NCBI GenBank assembly: GCA_007119075.1
Contig: SKQJ01000071.1
Coordinates: 1-15,643, forward strand
Source of the DNA: Bacteroidales bacterium
GTDB taxonomy: Bacteria > Bacteroidota > Bacteroidia > Bacteroidales > PUMT01
Length of the DNA stretch: 15,643 nucleotides
Reading direction: 5' to 3'
Notes under the pieces: generated by a model
What the model was told of the DNA's origin: nothing
The model's database searches: none
What the model saw: the letters and a program-made list of their open reading frames with translations, nothing else
Shown: positions 1 to 7,143 of the stretch, piece by piece
Layout: the number at the start of each line of letters is the position of its first letter
How positions within the stretch are numbered: position 1 is the stretch's first letter
Translations under genes and position numbers: made by a program

Positions 1-113
1 ATGGCAGACGCGCCGATGTACTGGGTGAAAACAGGACAATCAGGATCAGAAACGGAAAATTCACCGACAGTTTTTCAGATTATGGAGTGCGTCTGTACAG
101 GATTACCCGGTAA
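1..113 (+). CDS. C-terminal end of a probable secreted carbohydrate-active protein (5' truncated)
   Basis: A reading frame open from the left edge (frame 3, first full codon at 3) runs 36 codons to TAA at 111-113. Its residues include GENRTIRIRNG, then FTDSF, and end YGVRLYRITR. This pattern (E/N-R-T-x-x-x-x-N-G-x-F-x-D-x-F then Y-x-V-x-x-Y-R-I at the extreme C-terminus) resembles the last beta-sandwich strands of Bacteroidota and Planctomycete secreted glycoside-hydrolase-like proteins, from memory of such tails. The catalytic part lies outside the window, so no activity can be assigned. The overlapping frame from the ATG at position 1 (53 codons, ending inside the next gene) has no such character. 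Confidence is moderate that this is the real frame and low for the family. Confidence 0.55.
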   Translation, partial: GRRADVLGENRTIRIRNGKFTDSFSDYGVRLYRITR

Positions 114-145
114 TTTGCCTAACTTTAAGTTGCAAAACAACACCT

Positions 146-1087
146 ATGGCCTATCCTATTGAAAGGAAACTTGTAATTGCCATTGCTTCAAGCGCCCTGT
201 TCGACCTTTCGGAATCCGATAGGATTTTCCGGGAAAAGGGAGTCGGGGAATATCGTAAATTTCAGGAAGCAAATATTGACAAGACGCTAAATACCGGAGT
301 AGCCTACCCTTTCATAAGGAGATTCCTGAGCCTGAATACCTTTTTTCCGGAGCAGGAACCTGTTGAGGTTGTGCTGCTTTCAAGGAACAGCCCTGAAACG
401 GGAATGCGGGTGTTCAGGTCAATTCAAAAATACGATCTGGATATTTCAAAGGCTGCTTTCTTTTCCGGGAAATCACCATACCAGTACCTGCCGGCCTTCA
501 ATGCTTCATTGTTCCTGTCGGCCAACGCAGAAGACGTGGGAAAGGCTATCAAGGCAGGATTTCCTGCCGGCAGGGTCATTGAAACACCTGTCCTGGATGA
601 TGAAAAAGATAATGAGCTAAGGGTGGCATTTGACTTTGACGGGGTATTGGCCGATGATGCAGCCGAGATTGTTTTTAAAACCACCAATGATCTTAAAAAG
701 TTCCATGATTCCGAAACCCAGCTTTCCCTTGTGCCCCATAACCCGGGTCCCCTGCAGGACCTGTTCAGGAAAATTTCGTCATTTCAGAAGCTTGAAACGG
801 AAAAAATAAAGAAGGATCCCGGTCACCGCCGTATACTTAAAATAGCTATCGTCACAGCCCGCAGCGCCCCCTCCCATGAAAGAATGATCAATACCCTTAA
901 AAGCTGGGGGGTTTCCGTTGATGAGACTTTCTTCCTGGGAGGCATGGAGAAAAAAAGGATACTTCAGGTTATGAAGCCCCATATATATTTTGATGACCAG
1001 ACCCTGCACCTCGAGAGGATAGATAAGATCCCCCTGGTGCATATCCCTTTTGGAATCGCAAACAATGCAACAGAGCCATCTCCGTAA
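146..1087 (+). CDS. Cytosolic 5'-nucleotidase (5-nucleotidase family, HAD-like)
   Basis: 313 residues, matching in length and motifs the bacterial relatives of cytosolic 5'-nucleotidase I (Pfam 5-nucleotidase), which dephosphorylate nucleoside 5'-monophosphates. The N-terminal signature LVIAIASSALFDL (9-21) is typical. HAD motifs follow: motif I FDFDG (162-166; nucleophile D163, general acid/base D165), motif II VTAR (T238), a GGMEKK segment (265-270) supplying the motif III lysine, and motif IV FDD (282-284). There is no signal peptide or membrane segment, so it should be cytoplasmic. The ATG at 146 lies 32 bp after the upstream stop and has no clear Shine-Dalgarno sequence, as is normal in Bacteroidota. 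It may be co-transcribed with the upstream gene. It converges on the DUF4105 gene. The preferred nucleotide cannot be read from the sequence. Confidence 0.88.
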   Translation: MAYPIERKLVIAIASSALFDLSESDRIFREKGVGEYRKFQEANIDKTLNTGVAYPFIRRFLSLNTFFPEQEPVEVVLLSRNSPETGMRVFRSIQKYDLDISKAAFFSGKSPYQYLPAFNASLFLSANAEDVGKAIKAGFPAGRVIETPVLDDEKDNELRVAFDFDGVLADDAAEIVFKTTNDLKKFHDSETQLSLVPHNPGPLQDLFRKISSFQKLETEKIKKDPGHRRILKIAIVTARSAPSHERMINTLKSWGVSVDETFFLGGMEKKRILQVMKPHIYFDDQTLHLERIDKIPLVHIPFGIANNATEPSP

Positions 1088-1151
1088 GGTTCAGCAGGCA
1101 ACGGTCCGCCGGTAAGCCGGGGTCATACGCTTATGGTTTTGGAAATGTCCT

Positions 1152-1174
1152 CCGGAAAGTCGGACGGCTTCCGG
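1152..1174. terminator. Weak inverted repeat between convergent genes
   Basis: In the 92-bp gap between the converging nucleotidase and DUF4105 genes, CCGGAA (1152-1157) and TTCCGG (1169-1174) form a 6-bp stem with an 11-nt loop. On the plus strand a T-run (1183-1188) follows about 8 nt later. The spacing is loose, so this is only a candidate terminator for the nucleotidase transcript. A shorter CCGG-TAAG-CCGG hairpin lies just upstream. Confidence 0.25.
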
Positions 1175-1179
1175 GCAAT

Positions 1180-2406
1180 TCATTTTTTAAGAAAATAAGC
1201 CACCCAGGCCTGATCAGCCCTGGACCTTCTTGCGAGAAACGCAGAACGCAATATCAGGGATACTATCAATGGAAATATAACCCAGGGCAATGCCTGGGGA
1301 AGCAGCGGCCAGGATAAAACAAGAACAGCAAGGATGGCAAGATTAACGGCAAAATAGTATTTAAGCCATCCGGAATACTTGTCAGATGCCAAAAAGAACA
1401 CGGCAACCAGATGAAAGGGATGAGCCCACAGTATGTTCAGGTTCCATACCGTCACCTGGTGATCTGTCGCAAACCACAGGAAAGCTATCAGCAGTCCGAG
1501 CAGCCCGGCTGCACCGAAAAGGATCCTGTCAAACCACAAGGCGGCCTTTTTAGCCTGGGAGTTCCCGTAAGAGACGGCAGCGGCCGCCATTAACACCAGC
1601 AAAAAAACCATCAGGGGCGTTATCCTGAACTTTCCTGCCGCGGGATCGCTGCCCTCCAGGATCGTAGCATCTGCTGAAATAAATTCGTAAGTATTGTCAG
1701 CGCCCCGAAGCGTGGCATCACCGAAGACAGTCATCATATGATCGGGCAGGAACATGTAATCCCATGGGGTTGCTATTCTGTCGGCAGGCATTCCCAATCC
1801 GAGGTTGATGCCCAGCCTGGCCCACGGTTTCTGTGACAGATAAGGCATTAGTAATTCCCTGAAACTAAGGCCCTGATCCAGAGCCCCGTAGTCGAACCGG
1901 AAATCCCGGTCCAGCGCTTCGACGAAAATATCCCTGATGCGCGTGGCACAGTTGTCAAAGAAGAAATCGTAAAGATAATACCTGTTCTCGGGCTGATAGT
2001 TTAACACAAGGGAATCGAAGAGGAATTGCCGTTCGCCCGGAGTCAGATTCAGCTCTTGTTCCCATATCCACCGGTTTTCCCGCTGGTATGAATATTCGAA
2101 ATAACGGTATTCGGAAACAGATAGTTTATAATTGAGCTTTCCTCTGACGAAGTTGGTGTAAAAGTTCGGATCGGAAAAATCAAAGGTGCCGTAATTAAAT
2201 ACCCAGTCGATATCCTGTGCGGAATCTTCAACCCGTACTGCACTATGACCGAATATCGAATACAGATCGTCGCCGGGAGAGCAGGTGAGAAGTGTAATCC
2301 TTGCATCAGGGCCAAGGCTCACGAGGGAATTGCGGGCAGTTGCAACTGCGGCCGGTCCAAATAAAAAGACTGCTGTTAGCAATGTAAAAATGAATCGTAG
2401 CTGCAT
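1180..2406 (-). CDS. lnb: DUF4105 / Lnb-type lipoprotein N-acyltransferase homologue
   Basis: The N-terminal two thirds match DUF4105, now named the Lnb N-terminal periplasmic domain. As I recall, the Bacteroides member was recently shown to N-acylate lipoproteins in species lacking Lnt. Counting from the upstream TTG at 2427, visible landmarks are a hydrophobic signal/anchor (11-30), TCSPGDDLYSIFGH (48-61), VFNYGTFDF (76-84), PENRYY (146-151) and FFFDNC (155-160). H61 and C160 are the obvious catalytic candidates. About five membrane segments follow (270-400), ending in a basic tail. I chose the ATG at 2406: the longer frame needs TTG and adds seven residues before the signal segment. The acyltransferase role is inferred from family. 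The gene lies 89 bp downstream of rprY on the same strand, but a strong hairpin lies between them. Confidence 0.78.
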   Translation of the reverse strand: MQLRFIFTLLTAVFLFGPAAVATARNSLVSLGPDARITLLTCSPGDDLYSIFGHSAVRVEDSAQDIDWVFNYGTFDFSDPNFYTNFVRGKLNYKLSVSEYRYFEYSYQRENRWIWEQELNLTPGERQFLFDSLVLNYQPENRYYLYDFFFDNCATRIRDIFVEALDRDFRFDYGALDQGLSFRELLMPYLSQKPWARLGINLGLGMPADRIATPWDYMFLPDHMMTVFGDATLRGADNTYEFISADATILEGSDPAAGKFRITPLMVFLLVLMAAAAVSYGNSQAKKAALWFDRILFGAAGLLGLLIAFLWFATDHQVTVWNLNILWAHPFHLVAVFFLASDKYSGWLKYYFAVNLAILAVLVLSWPLLPQALPWVIFPLIVSLILRSAFLARRSRADQAWVAYFLKK

Positions 2407-2425
2407 AAAAATTCTAAAGTAATAC

Positions 2426-2459
2426 AAAAGCTAAACTGAACAAGGCCAATTTAGCTTTT
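2426..2459 (-). terminator. Perfect 10-bp hairpin between rprY and lnb
   Basis: AAAAGCTAAA (2426-2435) and TTTAGCTTTT (2450-2459) are perfect inverse complements around a 14-nt loop. Read on the minus strand, the 3' arm ends in TTTT and continues GTATT, resembling an intrinsic terminator about 36 nt after the rprY stop. It ends only 19 nt before the lnb ATG, so it may instead act as a leader or attenuator for lnb. The stem is A/T-rich and of modest stability. Confidence 0.5.
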
Positions 2460-2495
2460 CTGATAGAAATACGTTGAAAGGACAAGATTATTGTA

Positions 2496-3188
2496 TTACA
2501 TGACAAGCTTGAAACCTTTTCCATGAACGTTCAATATCTCGACCGAGTCATCTTCCTTCAGGTACTTTCTTAGTTTTGTGATATAGACATCCATGCTGCG
2601 CGCATTGAAATAGTTATCGTCCAGCCATATCGTCTTGAGTGCAAAATTCCTGTCAAGGATTTTATTCTGGTGGGTGCACAGCAGCTTTAAAAGTTCCGAC
2701 TCCTTTGTGGTAAGTCGAATAACTTTATCATCCAGCTGAAGTGTCTGCTTTTTTACATCAAAAACGTACTTTCCTATTTCGAATTTTTCAATTGCGGCTG
2801 TTTTATGGGCACTGCTGGTTCGTTTAAGAATTGCCTCCAGGCGAAAGAGCAGCTCTTCCATGCTGAAGGGCTTGGTAATATAATCGTCGGCCCCGATCGA
2901 AAAGCCTTCGATCACGTCCTCCTTCATCGATTTTGCCGTAAGGAAAATAATGGGGACATCTTCATCTATCTGCCGTATTTCCTTTGCCAGGGTATACCCA
3001 TCCTTGACAGGCATCATAATATCGAGTATGCAGATATCGTACTGATTTTTTACAAAATCCCTGAATGCCAGTTCCCCGTTGGCAAAAAGATTGGTTTCGA
3101 AACCTTTTGCATTAAGATATTCCTTTAAGAGTAAGCCCAGATTTTCATCATCTTCCGCAAGTAAAATTTTGGTTTTTGCTGTAGTCAT
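2496..3188 (-). CDS. rprY: RprY-type response regulator (OmpR/PhoB family)
   Basis: 230 residues, a two-domain transcription factor. The receiver domain (about 6-120) carries the acidic pocket E12-D13-D14, phospho-acceptor D56 in ILDIMMP, T84 and K106 in TKPFSMEEL. The C-terminal winged-helix domain (about 133-230) contains LTTKESELLKLL, then FALKTIWLDDNYFNARSMDV and HGKGFKL. That recognition-helix segment is, from memory, almost identical to RprY of Bacteroides, hence the symbol. It should be phosphorylated by the kinase encoded just upstream. Its ATG overlaps the kinase stop codon (ATGA, 3185-3188), implying translational coupling. Targets cannot be read here; Bacteroides RprXY has been linked to envelope, antibiotic and redox responses. 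Confidence 0.9.
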   Translation of the reverse strand: MTTAKTKILLAEDDENLGLLLKEYLNAKGFETNLFANGELAFRDFVKNQYDICILDIMMPVKDGYTLAKEIRQIDEDVPIIFLTAKSMKEDVIEGFSIGADDYITKPFSMEELLFRLEAILKRTSSAHKTAAIEKFEIGKYVFDVKKQTLQLDDKVIRLTTKESELLKLLCTHQNKILDRNFALKTIWLDDNYFNARSMDVYITKLRKYLKEDDSVEILNVHGKGFKLVM

Positions 3189-4750
3189 TGTTCCCTTTTG
3201 TTTAATGGAAGAGCAATTTCAAACCTGGTTCCTTTCTTGTTTTCGCTTTGAATGTTTATCTGACCCTGGTGTTCGTCAACGATTTTTTTAACATAGCTGA
3301 GGCCAAGTCCGAAGCCTTTTACATTATGAATATTTCCTGTTGGTACCCGGTAGAATTGTTCAAAGATTCTCTTTTGATTTTCTTTCTTTATTCCAATGCC
3401 CCTGTCTTCGATATATATATAGAAGTGATTGTTCCCCTCCCTGGTGCCGACTGTTATATGGGTGGTTCCGTTGCTGTATTTGACTGCATTGTCGAGCAAA
3501 TTGAAAATGATATTGGTGAAATGGACTTCGTCAATATCTATTACCGGATCCCTGGCATTCAGCTTCTGGATAATTTCACCGTTTTGATTTTTTACCTGGA
3601 TAATGAAACTGTTCACCACGTTTCCGATAAGTTCGTGTATATCAATTTTCTGGGGCTTGATCTTCAGCCGGCCTTTTTCAAAAATTGCCATTTGTAAAAC
3701 TTTCTCAACCTGGAACCCGAGTCGCTTGCTTTCGTCATAAATGACATTGGATATATTTTCAAAATTTTTATTCTCAACAGGGATGCTTTTATCCCGCAGC
3801 ATCTGGGAAGCGAGCGAAATTGTAGAAATCGGGGTTTTAAGCTCGTGTGTCATATTGTTCACGAAATCGGTTTTGATCTCCGACAATTTTTTCTGCTTTA
3901 TGATTATGTATATGGTAAAAGCAAAGGTAGCAAGAATTATCAAAGTCAACAAGGCCGATGATCCGATCATAAACCCGACTGATTGCATTATATACGATTT
4001 TTGCTCAGGAAAATAAAGTGCAAGGTGGTTGGGGAACATAAATGCATCGTTGGGGAACAGTTTTCTCATGAACATATCGGGTTGTTCCCTGAAATTGCCG
4101 GAGGTGAGCACAAATCTCCCGTCCTGATCGCGAACCGCGAATTCATAATCAATATTGATCCCGGCACTCTTCATCTCTTTGCCGATGATGCTGTCAAGCA
4201 GAGCCACATTTATCCTGTCTTCGATACACTTGTTGTAATTGAGCATTTCATCCATGATCTTTTCCACCATGATTGTCCTGTTGGCAATTGTATGTCCAAG
4301 CTGGGAGGTCCTTTCCATCAGGTTGCTTGACCTGCTGAATATGGTGATAGAATCAATATCCCCCAGACTGATCAGGGGAGGGAAGAAATTGAAAAGGTTT
4401 TCACGCGATATCGGCGCCCGGACCATTCTTTGCTCGGAATAAAAATAGCCCCCTTGTTGCCGTGTTGTCCGGTGGCTGGCAAGTGACTGATGGTTGAAAT
4501 TTATGGTAATCCCGGAAGAAAACAATATGCTGTCGCTGACAGATGGTCTAAGCTCATCCAGCACCATAGTTATGGCCTCGTGTTTTTCAAGCTCATGAGT
4601 TACCGAGCCGAGCGTGCGGAATGCAAGAAATCTGAATTGCTGTTCCTTAACGGAAACAGCATTGTTGATCCAGTAGCTCTGAACAACGATGAGACCGCCT
4701 GTAGCAATGGCCATAGCTCCTATCAACACCCATAAGGTTCTTCTGCTCAT
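3185..4750 (-). CDS. rprX: RprX-type membrane sensor histidine kinase
   Basis: 521 residues. Membrane helix 1 is at about 7-27, a periplasmic sensor region spans about 28-255, and membrane helix 2 is at about 258-284. The HisKA dimerisation domain follows, with phospho-acceptor H302 in NNMTHELKTP. The HATPase domain has its N box at NLLDNAVKYS (N421), G1 at DRGIGI (449-454) and G2 at GFGLGL (479-484). There is no HAMP, PAS or receiver domain, so this is a simple orthodox kinase. The periplasmic part has a single cysteine (C175) and no motif I recognise. It is first in a two-gene operon with rprY. A TATATTTG element 24 nt upstream of its ATG fits a promoter with a very short leader. Confidence 0.9.
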   Translation of the reverse strand: MSRRTLWVLIGAMAIATGGLIVVQSYWINNAVSVKEQQFRFLAFRTLGSVTHELEKHEAITMVLDELRPSVSDSILFSSGITINFNHQSLASHRTTRQQGGYFYSEQRMVRAPISRENLFNFFPPLISLGDIDSITIFSRSSNLMERTSQLGHTIANRTIMVEKIMDEMLNYNKCIEDRINVALLDSIIGKEMKSAGINIDYEFAVRDQDGRFVLTSGNFREQPDMFMRKLFPNDAFMFPNHLALYFPEQKSYIMQSVGFMIGSSALLTLIILATFAFTIYIIIKQKKLSEIKTDFVNNMTHELKTPISTISLASQMLRDKSIPVENKNFENISNVIYDESKRLGFQVEKVLQMAIFEKGRLKIKPQKIDIHELIGNVVNSFIIQVKNQNGEIIQKLNARDPVIDIDEVHFTNIIFNLLDNAVKYSNGTTHITVGTREGNNHFYIYIEDRGIGIKKENQKRIFEQFYRVPTGNIHNVKGFGLGLSYVKKIVDEHQGQINIQSENKKGTRFEIALPLNKREQ

Positions 4751-4773
4751 TATTCAGCTTTTTTCTATTAATA

Positions 4774-4781
4774 CAAATATA
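4774..4781 (-). promoter_or_regulatory. Candidate -7 element of the rprX-rprY promoter
   Basis: On the minus strand 4781-4774 reads TATATTTG, an exact match to the Bacteroidota -7 consensus TAnnTTTG. Transcription would begin near 4768, giving a leader of about 17 nt before the rprX ATG (4750). I see no convincing TTTG -33 box at 19-21 nt upstream, so recognition may depend on an activator or a different sigma factor. Confidence 0.45.
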
Positions 4782-4937
4782 AACTACATAAGGTACTTTA
4801 AATCATTCTTTAACACTTTTTAACTCGCATTCCGGAGCCAGAAACAGTCACCCGGTGCCCGGTATTTTTTCAGACAGGGAATAAGGCGATTTTTTGATGG
4901 GAATATTGCTAATTTTATAAACGAACTAAGGCAGCTC

Positions 4938-4960
4938 GGAATTGTTCAATTTACAATCCC
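4938..4960. repeat. Imperfect inverted repeat downstream of the IPExxxVDY gene
   Basis: GGAATTGT (4938-4945) and ACAATCCC (4953-4960) pair at 7 of 8 positions around a 7-nt loop, 17 nt past the stop of the IPExxxVDY-family gene. No T-run follows on the minus strand, so it is a poor intrinsic terminator but might be a transcript 3'-end structure. The rest of the 227-bp gap (4751-4977) holds only the rprX promoter candidate. Confidence 0.25.
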
Positions 4961-4977
4961 GGTCAGTCTAAAACCAC

Positions 4978-5412
4978 TTATTCAAGAGGGAGATTCCATT
5001 TTGATTTCAAATTTTTCCGGGGCACTTCAAAAACGGTTGAAACTATATCGATTGACCTGAGGTTTTTACTCATTCTGTCCGTAAATGCCTGGTCATCTTC
5101 GCCGAATATTTGAAGAAAAAAATCAATATTCTTCATTTCCCTGATCAGGAACCCATCTTGACACCTGTTGGAAATAAGATTCATCTTAATGATATTGTCA
5201 GGAGCAATATGTTGAAACACAGAAAACTCCAGTTGTTCCGTTTTGTTTTCATTTTTATGCGATACCGCAAGGTTTTCGGATCTCCGGAAATCAAGGCCCA
5301 GCCGGCGATTTATTGCCCAGCTCAGGCGGTAATCATTTTCATGGGAAGATATGCCAAGCAATATAAACGTGCCGTTTCCGCTACTTGTAAGCTTATGAAC
5401 CTTTTTTTTCAT
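4978..5412 (-). CDS. IPExxxVDY family protein
   Basis: 144 residues from the ATG at 5412; function unknown. It matches the small cytoplasmic Bacteroidota family named for its IPExxxVDY motif. The N-terminal pattern FILLGISSHENDYRLSWAIN followed by RRLGLDF is characteristic. The signature appears near the end as GFLI-RE-MKN-IDF: I-R-E-x-x-x-I-D-F, with Arg for Pro and Ile/Phe for Val/Tyr. The open frame extends eight codons up to a TTG at 5436, but the ATG gives the family-like start MKKKVHKL. In relatives, as I recall, the gene usually lies directly after rnc. Here rnc ends at 8043, 2.6 kb away, with an ABC exporter on the opposite strand between. No promoter is convincing in the divergent region 5413-5573. 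Confidence 0.72.
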   Translation of the reverse strand: MKKKVHKLTSSGNGTFILLGISSHENDYRLSWAINRRLGLDFRRSENLAVSHKNENKTEQLEFSVFQHIAPDNIIKMNLISNRCQDGFLIREMKNIDFFLQIFGEDDQAFTDRMSKNLRSIDIVSTVFEVPRKNLKSKWNLPLE

Positions 5413-5573
5413 TCGAAGGGGGCTCTCCTTTTGCAAGCCACTGCAATATATTAAAAAAGAGCGTAAGTAAATAATGCCATCCAGGGAAAGACTGAACAGA
5501 TATTTTGCATATATTGTAGAATCATCTGAGGGAAGAGTAGGAAGTGTACAGTATTAAACCTGAAAATCTCCAA

Positions 5574-7031
5574 ATGTACCAGTTATTGATTCACCAGCGA
5601 AAGGAAAAGCTACGTTCACCTTTCTGGTCCAAAAACATTCTTTTAAACATATTATTGGGCTTTGTAGGATTTTGGCTGCTTATCATGGCCCTGACTGCCA
5701 GTATTGCAGCCATTCGGATAATATCTGAGTTTTACAGCGGTCTTGAACCCATTGAAGTATTTACCGGATTGCTTTTTTATTTCTTCGTGTATGATCTGAT
5801 CAGCCGGTTTTTTTTACAGCAGCTTCCCACTATGTCGATCCAGCCCTATCGCACTCTCCCTTTAGGTAAAGGAAAGCTGCTCCATTATCCCCTGATCAGG
5901 AGTGTTTTCAGCTTTTTTAACTTTCTTCCTTTATTTCTTATCGTACCCTTTTTCATAATGGTGGTTTGTGCCGGAAGTCCTGCTATTTTCAGTTTTGCTT
6001 GGGTAATTACACTGTTATGCTTTATCGGTGTGAATAATTTCCTGAATTTTTCGATAAAAAAACAGTTCATCAGCAAACCCGCTTTAATTCTCCTGTTGTT
6101 TGGCATGACCGGTATACTGCTGTTTCTGGACTTGAGGGAAATATTCAAGGTTTCACAATGGTTTGCAAAGTTTGTCATGTACATTTCCGGTGCCCCTGTA
6201 CTCGTTATGGTGCCGGTTTCATTGGTAATACTGTCTTACAGGTTAGCCTACAGGACGTTGAGAAAGAATTTTTATCCTGAAGAGTCCCAGGCTTCGCGAA
6301 CAACAAAAGGCAGTTTTACATTTTTGAGCAGGTATGGGGAGACGGGTGAGCTACTGGGTATCGAGCTAAAGATGATACTCCGGAATAAACGGCCCAGGTC
6401 GGTGATGATCTTCAGCCTGATATTCCTGGGATACGGTATGATTCTGTATGATGACCCGGATAACCTGGTGAAGTTAATGATGGGAGGATTTCTGCTTACG
6501 TTTGCTTTTGCGCTGAATTACGGACAATTCCTTTTTTCCTGGGAAGGTTCATACTTTGACAGTTACCTGGCAAATAAGATATCGGCATTTCATTATATCA
6601 GGTCGAAATATCTTTTTTTTGCAGCTGCCGGCATAATCGGATTCCTGCTATCCTCACCGTATATCCTTATCTCCCCTAAAATAATATTTGTGAATCTGGC
6701 AATGCTATTTTACAATGTCGGTATTTCATCAATTCTGTTGCTTGTTTTTTGCACGAATAATTCCACAAGTATCGATTTGGGGACAAGCCAGATTATGAAT
6801 TTCCAGGGAACTGGTGCCATTCAGTTTTTAATGATATTCCCGCTTATAGGCATACCCCTTGTCATTCACGTTCTGTTTTATTTCCTGGGCATACGGGAAT
6901 ACAGTATTTTGGGCATTGGAATACTTGGGTTGATCGGGATTATCCTTTCCGGATACCTGATGCAGATGGTGACAAGGCTTTTTTTATCCAGAAAACATCA
7001 AATGGCTTCAGGATTCAGGAAAATTAAGTGA
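5574..7031 (+). CDS. DUF5687 family ABC exporter permease
   Basis: 485 residues from the ATG at 5574, with about a dozen hydrophobic segments and few charged loops, so an integral membrane protein. It matches the Bacteroidota DUF5687 family: N-terminus MYQLLIHQRKEKLRSPFW, a cytoplasmic loop with GELLGIELKMILRNKRPR, and the central signature FSWEGSYFDSYL. The frame also offers a GTG at 5544, but the ATG gives the usual family beginning and length. These proteins are encoded beside an ATPase and are thought to form the membrane half of an ABC-2-like exporter; that partner is the next gene. The substrate is unknown. The gene is transcribed divergently from the IPExxxVDY gene. Confidence 0.72.
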   Translation: MYQLLIHQRKEKLRSPFWSKNILLNILLGFVGFWLLIMALTASIAAIRIISEFYSGLEPIEVFTGLLFYFFVYDLISRFFLQQLPTMSIQPYRTLPLGKGKLLHYPLIRSVFSFFNFLPLFLIVPFFIMVVCAGSPAIFSFAWVITLLCFIGVNNFLNFSIKKQFISKPALILLLFGMTGILLFLDLREIFKVSQWFAKFVMYISGAPVLVMVPVSLVILSYRLAYRTLRKNFYPEESQASRTTKGSFTFLSRYGETGELLGIELKMILRNKRPRSVMIFSLIFLGYGMILYDDPDNLVKLMMGGFLLTFAFALNYGQFLFSWEGSYFDSYLANKISAFHYIRSKYLFFAAAGIIGFLLSSPYILISPKIIFVNLAMLFYNVGISSILLLVFCTNNSTSIDLGTSQIMNFQGTGAIQFLMIFPLIGIPLVIHVLFYFLGIREYSILGIGILGLIGIILSGYLMQMVTRLFLSRKHQMASGFRKIK

Positions 7032-7143
7032 CCGCGTCATGATACGATGACCGGATTAAATAAAAATATTTTTTTCAGAAATTTTTTAGGATAAATGTTC
7101 TGCATCGATCTGCCCTGACAAAAATCCAAACATTTAAAAAATC

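Noticed and set aside
1..162. Frame-1 reading frame of 53 codons starting with ATG at position 1
   Set aside because: It ends inside the nucleotidase gene and has no family-like pattern, while frame 3 over the same bases gives a recognisable protein tail.
2407..2427. TTG start seven codons upstream for the Lnb homologue
   Set aside because: It would start inside the 5' arm of the hairpin and adds residues before a normal signal segment; the ATG at 2406 is simpler.
3248..3697. 149-codon plus-strand frame antisense to rprX
   Set aside because: It mirrors the conserved kinase ATPase domain; the kinase frame has all family motifs, so this is a shadow.
5544..5573. GTG start ten codons upstream for the DUF5687 permease
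   Set aside because: The ATG at 5574 gives the family-like N-terminus MYQLL; the added residues are not typical.
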